Part shown: positions 41,972 to 50,580 of the stretch, one piece after another
Position numbering within the stretch: the stretch's first letter is position 1
Layout of the letters: each line of letters opens with the position of its first letter
From: Desulfosarcina ovata subsp. ovata
Lineage (GTDB): Bacteria > Desulfobacterota > Desulfobacteria > Desulfobacterales > Desulfosarcinaceae
Length of the DNA: 64,000 nucleotides
Reading direction: 5' to 3'
NCBI RefSeq assembly: GCF_009689005.1
Contig: NZ_AP021879.1
Coordinates: 5,799,724-5,863,723, forward strand
Notes under the pieces: model-generated
Databases searched by the model: none
The model's input: the letters and a program-made list of their open reading frames with translations, nothing else
Told to the model about the DNA's origin: nothing
Made by a program: the position numbers and the translations under genes

Positions 41972-42412
41972 GTGAAAATTTTTGACGATATTTTCCACTG
42001 GAACGGGTATGGGGGGAAGTTCAACCTTGCCGCCGGACGGTGCCGGTTGAGGCTGTTCGACCTCTCCAAAGACGAATCCCAAACCGTTGCACAGCTCAAA
42101 CCGATCATCGCCGTGGTCTCCGACCTGCCCGGCGACTGTTTGTCGGCCCCGAAAAAGGTATCCCTGCGCGCCTGCATCAGCCACGTGGCCACCACCATCG
42201 TCCACCGGTTCAAGGTCGATCATCAGCGCATGGTCCTGATCGAGTACTATCCCCGGAAAACTTACGGCAAGGATGCGGAAAAGTTCATTCCGGAAAAATA
42301 CGATCAGGTGGATCTGCAGTGGCATGGTGACAAGGCCCTTTTCCCTAACTGGCGCCCCCTCCAGGCCCCGCTTCTGGATACGGTGCGGACGCTGGTTGCC
42401 AACCATCCATAG
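41972..42412 (+). CDS. hypothetical protein
   Basis: 146 residues, GTG start with AAAGGAG at 41959-41965. Mixed alpha/beta composition; 'MVLIEYYPRKTYGKDAEKF' and 'QVDLQWHGDKALFPNWRPL' look like a conserved folded protein, but I do not recognise a family. It follows the VWA gene by 50 bases on the same strand and could be a third gene of that operon. Convergent with the FAD oxidoreductase, 16 bases between stops. Confidence 0.7.
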   Translation: MKIFDDIFHWNGYGGKFNLAAGRCRLRLFDLSKDESQTVAQLKPIIAVVSDLPGDCLSAPKKVSLRACISHVATTIVHRFKVDHQRMVLIEYYPRKTYGKDAEKFIPEKYDQVDLQWHGDKALFPNWRPLQAPLLDTVRTLVANHP

Positions 42413-42428
42413 TTCAGCAACCAGGGCC

Positions 42429-43844
42429 TCATTTTCCAGATGCACGCCGCCGTTCTACAATCGCTTTGGCCGGGATCAAGCCCGTGGCGGCAGCCGAAAC
42501 GATATTACCCGCCACGCCCGGTCCGTCGCCGGCCACGTACATGCCGCCGACCTGGGTTTCCAGTTGGGCAGAGGTCTCCACCTGGGTGGCGAAAAACTTG
42601 ATTTCGGGTGCATAGAGCAGGGTCTCATCGTTGGAAACGCCCGGAATCACACTGTTCAATCGCTCCAGCCCGTCGATGATATTGGTGAGGATCCGTTCGG
42701 GAAGGGCCATGGCAATATCCCCACACACCACATTGGTCAGGGTGGGTTCGATATAGCCTTTGTGGATACGGTTCCAGGTACTGCGCCGTCCGCGCTTCAG
42801 ATCGCCGAAGCGCTGCAGGATCGGCTTGCCGCCGCCGATGAGGGTCGCCAGCCGCCCGATGGCCTCGCCATAGGCCTGGTTGTCGGTCACCGGTTCGGTG
42901 AGCACCACCTTGGACAGAAACGCGAAGTTGGTGTTGGCCGATTTGCGGTCATGGTAGGCGTGACCGTTGACGCAAACGAAATCGCTGTAGCTCTCCAAGG
43001 AGACAAACCCGCCCTGGTTGGTGCAGAAGGTGCGGGTCTGATCGTCGTACTTGCCGGTCTGAACAAAAAACGTGGGGTCGTAGATCACATCACACAGATC
43101 CTGCATGATGTCGTTGTGCACCTCCACGCGCACCCCCACCTCGATCCCCCGCTGGGTCAGGCCGATGCCCAGTTTCTCGGCCACCCGGGCGACCCAGTCC
43201 GCTCCGATGCGCCCCGGCGCCAAAATCACATTATCGCAACGGTACGCCCCGCGACGGGTCTGTACGCCCACAACCCGCCCCTGGTCCACCTGCACCGCCT
43301 CGACCGATTCGGATGTGTGGATCGTCACCCCCTGGGCGCGAAGATAATCGCTCATGGCGGCAATGTAGCCGGGCAGACGGTCGCTGCCCAGGTGTTTCTG
43401 CTTGATCAGCAACAGGTCGATGCCGAACCGTTTGGCATTTTTGCGGATCTCCCGGGCCGCCGCCATATCCGTCGGATAGACCGGCCCGTCCATTCCGAAA
43501 CGGTTGAAAATGGTTTCGGTCTCGTCGATCAGGGCCTCGGCGGCCGATATGGGCATGAACTGGGTCAAATCGGTTTTGCCCAGCTTGTGAATAAAGTTGA
43601 GTTTGCCGTCGGAAAAAAGGCCCGCGCCCCCGATCCCGCAGAGAATATTGCAGGGCTTGCACTGGGTGCAGTACTGGCGGTCGGCCACCGGACAGGCCCG
43701 TTTGAGCGGTCCCTTGCCCCGCTCCAGGAGCAACACCTTCAGATCGGTTTGCGCGCCCAGGTAAAAGGCCGCAAAAAGGCCGGCCGGACCACCGCCGACA
43801 ATGATGACGTCAAAAAAACCGGTATTCGGAGATGCGCTATGCAA
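42429..43844 (-). CDS. FAD-dependent oxidoreductase (COG2509 type)
   Basis: 471 residues. N-terminal dinucleotide-binding motif 'VIIVGGGPAGLFAAFYLG' (about residue 13); a Cys-rich segment 'CTQCKPCNILCGIGGAG' (about 60) that is characteristic of COG2509 'uncharacterised FAD-dependent dehydrogenases'; a central 'VILAPGRIGADWVARVAEKLG'; and the C-terminal FAD motif 'GGMYVAGDGPGVAGNIVSAA'. The Cys set could hold an Fe-S cluster or active disulfide. Substrate is unknown. The start is 76 bases from the aminotransferase stop on the same strand, so they may be co-transcribed, with the aminotransferase first. Confidence 0.88.
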   Translation of the reverse strand: MHSASPNTGFFDVIIVGGGPAGLFAAFYLGAQTDLKVLLLERGKGPLKRACPVADRQYCTQCKPCNILCGIGGAGLFSDGKLNFIHKLGKTDLTQFMPISAAEALIDETETIFNRFGMDGPVYPTDMAAAREIRKNAKRFGIDLLLIKQKHLGSDRLPGYIAAMSDYLRAQGVTIHTSESVEAVQVDQGRVVGVQTRRGAYRCDNVILAPGRIGADWVARVAEKLGIGLTQRGIEVGVRVEVHNDIMQDLCDVIYDPTFFVQTGKYDDQTRTFCTNQGGFVSLESYSDFVCVNGHAYHDRKSANTNFAFLSKVVLTEPVTDNQAYGEAIGRLATLIGGGKPILQRFGDLKRGRRSTWNRIHKGYIEPTLTNVVCGDIAMALPERILTNIIDGLERLNSVIPGVSNDETLLYAPEIKFFATQVETSAQLETQVGGMYVAGDGPGVAGNIVSAAATGLIPAKAIVERRRASGK

Positions 43845-43920
43845 AGTGACACTCTCCCGGGTTGGATGCGAAAATGGAAAAATTGTTCAATCAGAGATAT
43901 ACTGTAGCGGATGGCCAGGA

Positions 43921-45105
43921 TCAAGGCAACCGCTGGCCGAAGCGCCGGATCAGGCGCGATACCCCATCGGCAAACCGCTCCGCCGGCGGCAGCAGGCTGA
44001 GAACGACAAATCCCTCACGGTAAAAATCGTAAAACATCCCCGGATGGATCAGGGTGCCATCCGCCGTCAGCATTGCAAGTGCCCGTTCATCGTCGCCGAT
44101 CGCATCGTCAATGGCCAGCACCGTGTACCAGCCCCCCTCACGGATCAACCGATGCATGTTGGACATGCCGGCGACCCGCTGTTCAAGCCAATTCTCGTTG
44201 CCGGCGATGCGGGCCTTGATCTGGCGCTGGATGTCACGCCGTCCGGCAAGCATCGGCGGGGCGCCGAGCTGCACCGGCGTGCCCACGGTCAGGTAGAAAT
44301 CCATGAGTGTTTCCAGATGGGCCAGGGCCTCTGCGGCTTCGCCGGGATCACCGCCGACGACCATCCAGCCCAGCTTCATCTGGGGCAGGCCGAGAAGCTT
44401 GGAAAATCCGTTGAGCACAAAGGTCAGAGCCGAGGTCCGGTTCACCACGGTTGCCGACGGCGGCGGGAAAGCGGCGGCCGGGAAGTCGGCGAACACCTCA
44501 TCCACGATCAGGGCCATGCCGTGCGCCCGGCACAGCTTGTCGATGGCGGCCAGTTCATGGGCCTTGATATAGTTGCCGGTGGGATTGTTGGGGTTGACCA
44601 CCACCACGGCCCGGGTGCGGCGGGTGACCATGGCCGAGAGCACCTCCAGATCGACCGACCAGCCCGTTTCATCGGCATAGCGTAGCGGATAGGAGTGGCA
44701 GGCCAGCCCTTCGAAACCGGCCAGGTGAGAGAGCAGGGGGTAGCCCGGCCGGGGAATGAGGATTTCATCCCCCGGATCGGCCAGGAGTTTGAACAGCACC
44801 CCGTAGGCTTCGCTGGTGCCGGCGGTCAACAGGAGATCGTCGGGCGAGACGGTTTCCCCCAGTTCCCGATAATAGGCGGAGACCGCCTCACGGGCCACGG
44901 CCAGGCCCCGGGGCGCGGGCGCGTAGATCATGGTTTCGGGGCCGGCCAGGGCGGACCGAATGGTGTCGGCGGCATATTCCAGGCCGGCCCGGGTGGGGTT
45001 GGCATCGGTCAGGTCGAGGATCGCCTCACCCCGGGACATCCGTTCGGCCATCATTTCGCCCAAGGGGTGGCGAGCGGCATTCCAGTCAAATCGTTTCGAA
45101 TACAT
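43921..45105 (-). CDS. PLP-dependent class I/II aminotransferase
   Basis: 394 residues, family length. The PLP-phosphate and cofactor motifs are present: 'AGTSEAYGVLFKLL', 'VVVNPNNPTGNYI', Asp-containing 'ALIVDEVFADFP', the Schiff-base Lys in 'LNGFSKLLGLPQMKLGW', and Arg near the C-terminus ('FADGVSRLIRRF'). It belongs to the aspartate/aromatic aminotransferase superfamily; the amino-acid substrate cannot be told. It is the last ordinary chromosomal gene before the mobile region, and the sequence from 45106 on has no gene I can support. Confidence 0.92.
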   Translation of the reverse strand: MYSKRFDWNAARHPLGEMMAERMSRGEAILDLTDANPTRAGLEYAADTIRSALAGPETMIYAPAPRGLAVAREAVSAYYRELGETVSPDDLLLTAGTSEAYGVLFKLLADPGDEILIPRPGYPLLSHLAGFEGLACHSYPLRYADETGWSVDLEVLSAMVTRRTRAVVVVNPNNPTGNYIKAHELAAIDKLCRAHGMALIVDEVFADFPAAAFPPPSATVVNRTSALTFVLNGFSKLLGLPQMKLGWMVVGGDPGEAAEALAHLETLMDFYLTVGTPVQLGAPPMLAGRRDIQRQIKARIAGNENWLEQRVAGMSNMHRLIREGGWYTVLAIDDAIGDDERALAMLTADGTLIHPGMFYDFYREGFVVLSLLPPAERFADGVSRLIRRFGQRLP

Positions 45106-45263
45106 GGGTGTGGTTATCTTCGGAGTTCAAAATCATTGTAGGCCCGGGCATTTATCCAGAGCCATTCCGTGACAAAAACAACCCCTGGATCTTCACCTGC
45201 GACCAAGCCAAAGCCATTTTAATGACAACGGAGGAGCTTATCAAGGAGAGAGTGTTGAAAGCC

Positions 45264-45418
45264 CAGGGTAACCGCATTTGGACGGTTTCCTGTTTTTCGC
45301 GGCCAAGGACCGCTCCTACACGTTCTTACGATATGGCTGTTTAATGGGTTGCGTTGTAAGAGCTGGCCATGCCTGCGACAACGGTTTTCCATAGAGGTTG
45401 CCAAATGCGGTTACCCTG
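45264..45418. repeat. 18-bp perfect inverted repeat just before the group II intron fragment
   Basis: CAGGGTAACCGCATTTGG (45264-45281) and its exact reverse complement (45401-45418) are 119 bases apart. The outer flanks also resemble each other (GTTGAAAGCC on both outer sides, in the same orientation). It could be a large hairpin used as the intron's insertion target or the remnant of an integration site. The intervening sequence has no gene. Confidence 0.7.
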
Positions 45419-45420
45419 GT

Positions 45421-46865
45421 TGAAAGCCGGGCGTACACAATATGCTGGTAAGGACGCGCAAAACTGCCGCGCGCCTCACAGCATCGGCGTTGTCGCGCCG
45501 AGGAAAGCTCGGCGCATCTGGCAGGGTGAAAGTCCCTGTCGGGAGGAAAGCCAGTAATGGCTTTCTGTAAGGGTTAGCCACCCACCCGTATCGAGCCTTG
45601 GGTCCATGGCGGAGATACTCACTGATCATTGTAAGTGTCGGACGCCGATAGCTTCGGCTGGAAACGAGCCGCGACCCGGAGAAACCGGAGCCATTCGCGG
45701 ATGGTCTCACCCCGCTGAACGATCAATGGAGAAGGAGTATTGAACAAGATGGGCTAAGCGTAGGCAGAGAATCCTGTAGGCCGTAGGGGTGATCGCGCAC
45801 CCTGAAGTGCTGGTACAGCTTCGAAAGAGCAACTTGCGGACGCCGAGGGTTTTAACGGTCGCCGAAGGCAACACAGAAGCATCCGCTATGGCGAGGATGT
45901 GGAGGTCCGCCGGAGTCCACAGGCCGTGGCATGCAGGAAGAGATGCGTCGTAGCACTCGGGAAGCCCCAAAGGTTCCAGGAAAGGAAGCATGGTTCATTA
46001 TAGTTTTGAAATGCTTAGTTCCAACATCTGGTGGGAGGAAAGTCGGGATATCGGCAATCTTCTACACGCCGATGGGGTGTCTTATCAGGCATACTACTCA
46101 GAGGTGGGGAAAGCCCACTACACGCCTTCGCACAGTTTGGGTGGTGCAGGCATGGGGAAGGACCTGACGGAAGTACGTAGCCCGCAAAGGAAACTCGTAC
46201 CGGACAAGGTCGGGCTGGAGCAATACGAGCCAACCTCCCTGCGGGGAATAGCAATTAAGGCAAAAGCGGATGGGAAACATCGTTTTCAGGACCTTTACCG
46301 GTGCCTGGATGCCCCATTTCTGCACTTCTGCTGGAAGGATCTGAACAAGGATGCCGCCAGCGGAGTGGACGAAGTGACGGCGCAGGCCTACGAGGAAAAC
46401 CTTGAGGCCAACATTCAGGCACTGGCGGAGCGACTGAAGACCAAACGCTACCGTGCCAAACTGGTACGGCGATGTTACATCCCCAAGGAAAATGGCAAAC
46501 AAAGACCCCTGGGCATTCCGGCCCTTGAAGATCGGTTGGTTCAATTGGCCTGTGCCAAGCTACTGACGGCCATCTTCGAGGCTGACTTTTTAGACAATAG
46601 CTACGGATATCGGATGAGTCGGAGCGCAAAAGAGGCAATCGAAGACCTGCGCTTTAATCTCCAGTTCGGAAAATATGGATATATCGTAGAGGCCGATATC
46701 AAAGGCTTTTTCGACCATATGGACTGGAAATGGCTATTACGGATGCTCCGGGAAAGAGTCGATGATGCGGCGTTTATAAACTTAATCCAAAAATGGCTCA
46801 AAGCTGGCATTTTAGACACGGATGGAATGGTGATCCACCCCGAAACGGGGACTCCGCAAGGTGGT
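45421..46865 (+). mobile_element. 5' part of group II intron A (truncated by the RIT element)
   Basis: The ~570 bases before the reverse-transcriptase frame have group II intron RNA features: dense short hairpins, 'GGTGAAAGTCCCTGTCGGGAGG', and GC-rich stems typical of domain I-III in bacterial introns. The exact 5' splice site is not resolved; 45421 is the approximate start, right after the inverted repeat. The intron is cut at 46865 inside the reverse-transcriptase gene, after the codons for Pro-Gln-Gly-Gly. What follows on the far side of the inserted element (51946-52704) comes from a different intron. Confidence 0.75.
45990..46865 (+). pseudogene. group II intron reverse transcriptase A, N-terminal half
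   Basis: About 292 residues remain. Reverse-transcriptase motifs 0-4 up to the break: 'DAASGVDEVTAQAYEENLEA', 'RRCYIPKENGKQRPLGIPAL', 'FLDNSYGYRMSRSAKEAIED', 'YIVEADIKGFFDHMDWKWL', 'TGTPQGG'. The catalytic YADD block is missing because the RIT element starts at 46866. Sequence is clearly unlike reverse transcriptase B (56587-57900), so the two introns belong to different lineages. The frame runs on into the element and stops at 46956-46958. Start may be ATG 45990 (AGGAAAGG upstream) or ATG 46153. Confidence 0.9.
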
Positions 46866-46973
46866 TTATGCAAAGCTTTGCATAACCCGCCTTATGCGAA
46901 GTTCGCGATTATGCAAAGTAAATCGCTTAATGTACAATATTTCCAACACATGCACTGAATTTACTTTGCATAA
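46866..46973. repeat. cluster of terminal repeats at the left RIT end
   Basis: A perfect 20-base palindrome TTATGCAAAGCTTTGCATAA (46866-46885), a variant TTATGCGAAG (46892-46901), TTATGCAAAGTA (46909-46920) and its inverted copy TACTTTGCATAA (46962-46973). The right end carries TACTTTGCATAA (51917-51928) and CTTTGCATAA (51936-51945). These are likely recombinase-binding sites. Confidence 0.8.
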
Positions 46974-46981
46974 TATCACGA

Positions 46982-48001
46982 CTACTTCAGATTTGAAAGC
47001 CATTCCAACAATGCAGCGTCTTTATTCCAATCGGGAAGATTGCTATCTACCAGAGTTGGATAGGCGTTTTCGATGGCCTGACGTTTCAATTCGGTATCAC
47101 ACTTTGCGTAAATTTCGGTGGTTTTGATATCCTCATGTCCGAGAAAATCCCTGATATAGATAAGGCTAACGCCAGCCTGCAGCAGGTGCATTGCTTTGCT
47201 GTGGCGAAACATATGTGGCGTCACTTTTTCCGGCATGCTTGCAGATATCTTTTTCGCCGAAACAACATACTGAGAGATGATGTAGGCAATGCCTTCCTTA
47301 GTGAGTTTGCTACGATGCTTGTTGACAAAAAGCGGATAGTCCTTTTTCCAATCTTTATCAAGGGAATGCTCCTGAAGGTAATGTTGAAGCAAGGTCAGAG
47401 TATTTTTCATTAGAGGAACTCTGCGCATCTTATTGCCTTTTCCAGTGAGGATAAGCAGTGCCGGATTGTCCACTACAACATCCCGTACCCTGAGATCGGC
47501 TAATTCCTGCACTCTGCATCCTGAATCATAAAGAACACTCAAAAGCGTCAGGTTTCGTCGGCCTTTCACGGTCATTTTATCCGGCTGTGACAGCAAAAAT
47601 TTCATCGCCTCCGGTGTCAGATGTGGCGCCGACGGCTTGGAGGCCTTCTTGACCGGTATGGCAATGACCTTTTGGAAATGAAGGATTCCTGATGGTTCCT
47701 CGTATTGAGCATACCTGAAAAAGGAATGTATGGCTGCAAGCCTTTGGTTACGGGTTGCAGTGCTACATTTACGTTTCTTTTCAAGCCATTCGAGAAAATC
47801 AGCAATCATTACATGGGTCAGCATGCCCATGTTCAGCTTTTCGGCAGGTATATCCTTCTCTTCCTGACAGTAACGGAGTAGCAATTTAAAGGTATCACGG
47901 TAGGATGCTATCGTATTGTTACTGGCATTTTTCTGTCGAGGCAGATACACGGAAAGAAATCCAGTAAGGTGAGTTGCAAAATCAGTAGGTTTCATAGCCA
48001 T
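46982..48001 (-). CDS. tyrosine recombinase C of the RIT element
   Basis: 339 residues from ATG 48001, preceded by GGAGGG; it overlaps the end of recombinase B by 20 bases. N-terminal core-binding (SAM-like) domain (about 5-110; 'YLPRQKNASNNTIASYRDTF') and C-terminal catalytic domain with the Arg of 'LYDSGCRVQELADL', the HxxR box 'VTPHMFRHSKAMHLLQ', the second His in 'IRDFLGHEDIKTTEIYAKC' and the nucleophilic Tyr in TEIYA. All six catalytic positions look intact. RIT recombinases A, B and C are thought to act together to move the element. Confidence 0.92.
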   Translation of the reverse strand: MAMKPTDFATHLTGFLSVYLPRQKNASNNTIASYRDTFKLLLRYCQEEKDIPAEKLNMGMLTHVMIADFLEWLEKKRKCSTATRNQRLAAIHSFFRYAQYEEPSGILHFQKVIAIPVKKASKPSAPHLTPEAMKFLLSQPDKMTVKGRRNLTLLSVLYDSGCRVQELADLRVRDVVVDNPALLILTGKGNKMRRVPLMKNTLTLLQHYLQEHSLDKDWKKDYPLFVNKHRSKLTKEGIAYIISQYVVSAKKISASMPEKVTPHMFRHSKAMHLLQAGVSLIYIRDFLGHEDIKTTEIYAKCDTELKRQAIENAYPTLVDSNLPDWNKDAALLEWLSNLK

Positions 48002-48340
48002 TACCCTCCAGTCGAGGAATGATATCAGGATAACACCCTTCGAGTTTGATGGATATATCTGGAAAGATATCAGCTGTAAGTCTGAGGTAATAGGTTGTTT
48101 CCTCAAAGGAATCGTGTCCCATATATGTTTTCAGTACAGGAAGATATGCGGCAATGTCTTTCCCTTCCATCACCCATTTTTTCAGACACTGGCAGGCATA
48201 TGTATGACGAAAATCGTGTACTCTCGGACCTTTTCCTCTTCCGCCATGAGAGATGCCGGCTCTCCACAGGAATCGCCTGAAATTGTGGTAAACATTTCCT
48301 ACAGTCATTGGCTTTCCTTTAAGTCCTGGGAAAAACCAAT
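47982..48340 (-). pseudogene. RIT recombinase B, C-terminal part (split by IS4-family element)
   Basis: Continues recombinase B after the IS: joining 49945 to 48332 (one copy of the 8-base duplication) restores 'GSDWFFPGLKGKPMTVGNVY'. It contains the HxxR box 'VHDFRHTYACQCLKKW' and 'LKTYMGHDSFEETTYYLRL' with the Tyr. As a fragment it lacks the first catalytic Arg and is unlikely to work alone, although an internal ATG at 48308 is available. Ends at 47982 within the start of recombinase C. Confidence 0.9.
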
Positions 48341-49944
48341 CTAAAGTTTCCTAAATTCAATCAAGCCGCCATGCGCAGCAGTACGTCCACGAGAGAATTA
48401 AAGACGGATTTGCGTGGCACCGGGAAGAGCCTACCAAAATCCTTGTCCATCGCGGCCTTTGTAACGGATCGGCGGACATCCGAAAAGGCAAAATGACGGC
48501 GGCCGCCGACGGCATGCCGGCGAGATGGCGTTTTCTCGACCCGGCTGGCGTAAATCCAGGCGACGGTGGTCGCCAGCATGCAAAAGTGCAGATGGTTGCT
48601 GACGGCCTGCGGATGACGGCTTTGCGTGTCAGCGCTGCCGATGTCGTTTTTCAATTCCTTGAATAAGGCTTCGATCTTCCAGCGGGCCCCATAGTATTCG
48701 ATAATCTGCTCAGCCGAAAGGGACAGGTCGGTGGAATAAAGTGCCACCCACTGTGTCTTACGATAGACCCAGACCACCTTGACCGCACATCGGATGGTCT
48801 TGAGCATCACCACGCGTTCATAGGCTACGATGTTCCGGTTGCGGCCATACAGGTTGACGATGTATTCTTTTGCCAGCGATTTGAATCGAACGGCCAACGC
48901 TGCCGCATTCCCCAGCTTGCGGCCATATTTACGCGGGCGGCCTTGTCGTCCGGTCGGAGGTGGCGGCAGTTCAAATATTGTGCTGTTGGATCGAAGCCTG
49001 GAAATCATATCCACCCATATGCCCAACTGTTTTTTCAATGGCTTCCACAGGCCGCCATTGCCGAACCATGAGTCGGTGATGATGACAATCCGTTTTCTGG
49101 GAAACACCGCGGCAATCTCACCGATCATGTCGACCGCCATGGCAAGCTTGCTCTTGAATGTCACTTCCGGTCCATTGCTGTCACGGTTCATTCGTTCGAT
49201 GGTTTTCTTCAGGAGGTAGAAACGATAACTCAGCGGCAGACAGGCCCAACGTCCCTTGATCATCTTCAACAACCCCACAGCAACGATGTTCTGGGCCCAC
49301 GGATACCTGGACTGGTTTTGCTTGGCAGCATGATCGAAAACCTTGTCGCAGGCGAAAATCTTCTTGCCTGTCTTGGCGTTGATACTGTCATCCAGAGCCA
49401 GCATTAACCGCCCACCGGTCGTTGGCAGCGGAATCAATTTCCACAGCGTGGGCCATAACCGTTGCCATGGAATCCGTGGGGATGCCATGAAGGTATAGAA
49501 CTTTTTACGACTGATCCCGGAAAAGCCGAACACCGTCTTCAAGCACCGTAGAATGTTTGAGGTCCTCGATGAGGCGAAAGGAACAATGATCGCCACGATC
49601 GTGTATACGAACCATATTCCCCGTTCCTGACCTTTACTGGACTGAGCAAATTCGTTTTTGAGTTTTTCAAGGATGTCGTGTAGGATAAGCATGCGAGGCC
49701 TCCGGTTGGGTTGTTTGTTTGTGGAAGAAGAAACATACCACAACCGAGCCTCGCAATCAACATTAACATACTGTATTAACTAAATATTTGATCATATTGC
49801 CAAAAATCGGTCCCGATATCTGTAATGATTTCAATAGGTTACAGGCGACCGCCATTTTGCTAACCATCTGTTATTACAGGAAATATTAATATTCTTCAGT
49901 AGTACTCACCCCGCCGGGCTGCTTTCAAAAAGGGGAAACTTTAG
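48341..49944 (-). mobile_element. IS4-family insertion sequence, complete
   Basis: 1604 bases. Imperfect ends start with an 11-base perfect inverted repeat CTAAAGTTTCC (48341-48351; inverted at 49934-49944). Flanked by an exact 8-base target duplication AAACCAAT (48333-48340 and 49945-49952). One transposase gene occupies most of the element. It splits RIT recombinase B. Confidence 0.95.
48361..49692 (-). CDS. IS4-family transposase
   Basis: 443 residues from ATG 49692. DDE transposase: first Asp in 'LMLALDDSINAKTGKK', second in 'IVIITDSWFGNGG', and the IS4-family YREK signature is exact: 'YYGARWKIEALFKELKND' (Y-x2-R-x3-E-x6-K, about residue 355). The protein is intact from start to stop and nearly fills the element, so it could be active. 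The 8-base target duplication is within the range for IS4-family elements. An upstream in-frame start (49743) is possible but lies in the terminal region. Confidence 0.94.
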   Translation of the reverse strand: MLILHDILEKLKNEFAQSSKGQERGIWFVYTIVAIIVPFASSRTSNILRCLKTVFGFSGISRKKFYTFMASPRIPWQRLWPTLWKLIPLPTTGGRLMLALDDSINAKTGKKIFACDKVFDHAAKQNQSRYPWAQNIVAVGLLKMIKGRWACLPLSYRFYLLKKTIERMNRDSNGPEVTFKSKLAMAVDMIGEIAAVFPRKRIVIITDSWFGNGGLWKPLKKQLGIWVDMISRLRSNSTIFELPPPPTGRQGRPRKYGRKLGNAAALAVRFKSLAKEYIVNLYGRNRNIVAYERVVMLKTIRCAVKVVWVYRKTQWVALYSTDLSLSAEQIIEYYGARWKIEALFKELKNDIGSADTQSRHPQAVSNHLHFCMLATTVAWIYASRVEKTPSRRHAVGGRRHFAFSDVRRSVTKAAMDKDFGRLFPVPRKSVFNSLVDVLLRMAA

Positions 49945-50580
49945 AAACCAATCAGACCCCTTTGAAAGGTTATGCACATTTTCAGAGTAGTTCCGGCATC
50001 GACCGGTAAGCTCGTCTGACATGGCAACCAAACGGCTATTGTCTTTTTTTGAATGATGAATGCTCAGTATGCCTGCATCCGTATCCACATTTTCGACCTT
50101 CAGAAGTCTTGCTTCGGAAGACCGAAGGCCGCAGGCGTAAACTAGCCGGAAAAATACCGGCATGATGAGATGGCGATATGGACATTCACCGACGTAGCAG
50201 CATTGATCCGTCTGATGGAAGAATCGTTTCAGTTCATTTTCCGTATAGATGTGAGAAACATACTGCTGTCCCGCCGGGTAATATCCTTTTGGGAGGACGT
50301 ATGCGCCAATTCCAATATTTTCCATATACACGGCAAGCTGCCGCAAGATAGAGGCTCTTGCACACTGATTGGCCTGTGCCTCATAGTTCCTTTTTGAGCA
50401 CCACTCCAATACTATTTCCTTTGAAAGGATCGATGCTTCGGGATATTTTTCAGCGGTAAAGGAGGAAAATCTTGATAGATGCGCCGTTTCTGCCTCATAT
50501 TTATACCCGACCGCTTGCTTCAAGCCGACATGGTTTTTGATATGCTCTGCAAATGGACCTCTGAACGGGTAGTTTCTCAT
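49945..50580 (-). pseudogene. RIT recombinase B, N-terminal part
   Basis: Starts at ATG 50580, overlapping the recombinase A stop (ATGA). About 212 residues before the IS: core-binding domain ('FAEHIKNHVGLKQAVGYKYE') and the beginning of the catalytic domain with the first Arg in 'RLVYACGLRSSEARLLKVEN'. Reading runs into the IS end and stops at 49906. The C-terminal catalytic boxes are at 47982-48340. Confidence 0.9.

Noticed and set aside
42273..43907. 544-codon plus-strand frame opposite the FAD oxidoreductase
   Set aside because: Antisense shadow; composition dominated by His, Gly and Asp typical of GC-rich reverse frames.
45108..45344. Short plus-strand frame between the aminotransferase and intron A
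   Set aside because: No conserved motif; it runs through the inverted repeat and stops at random.
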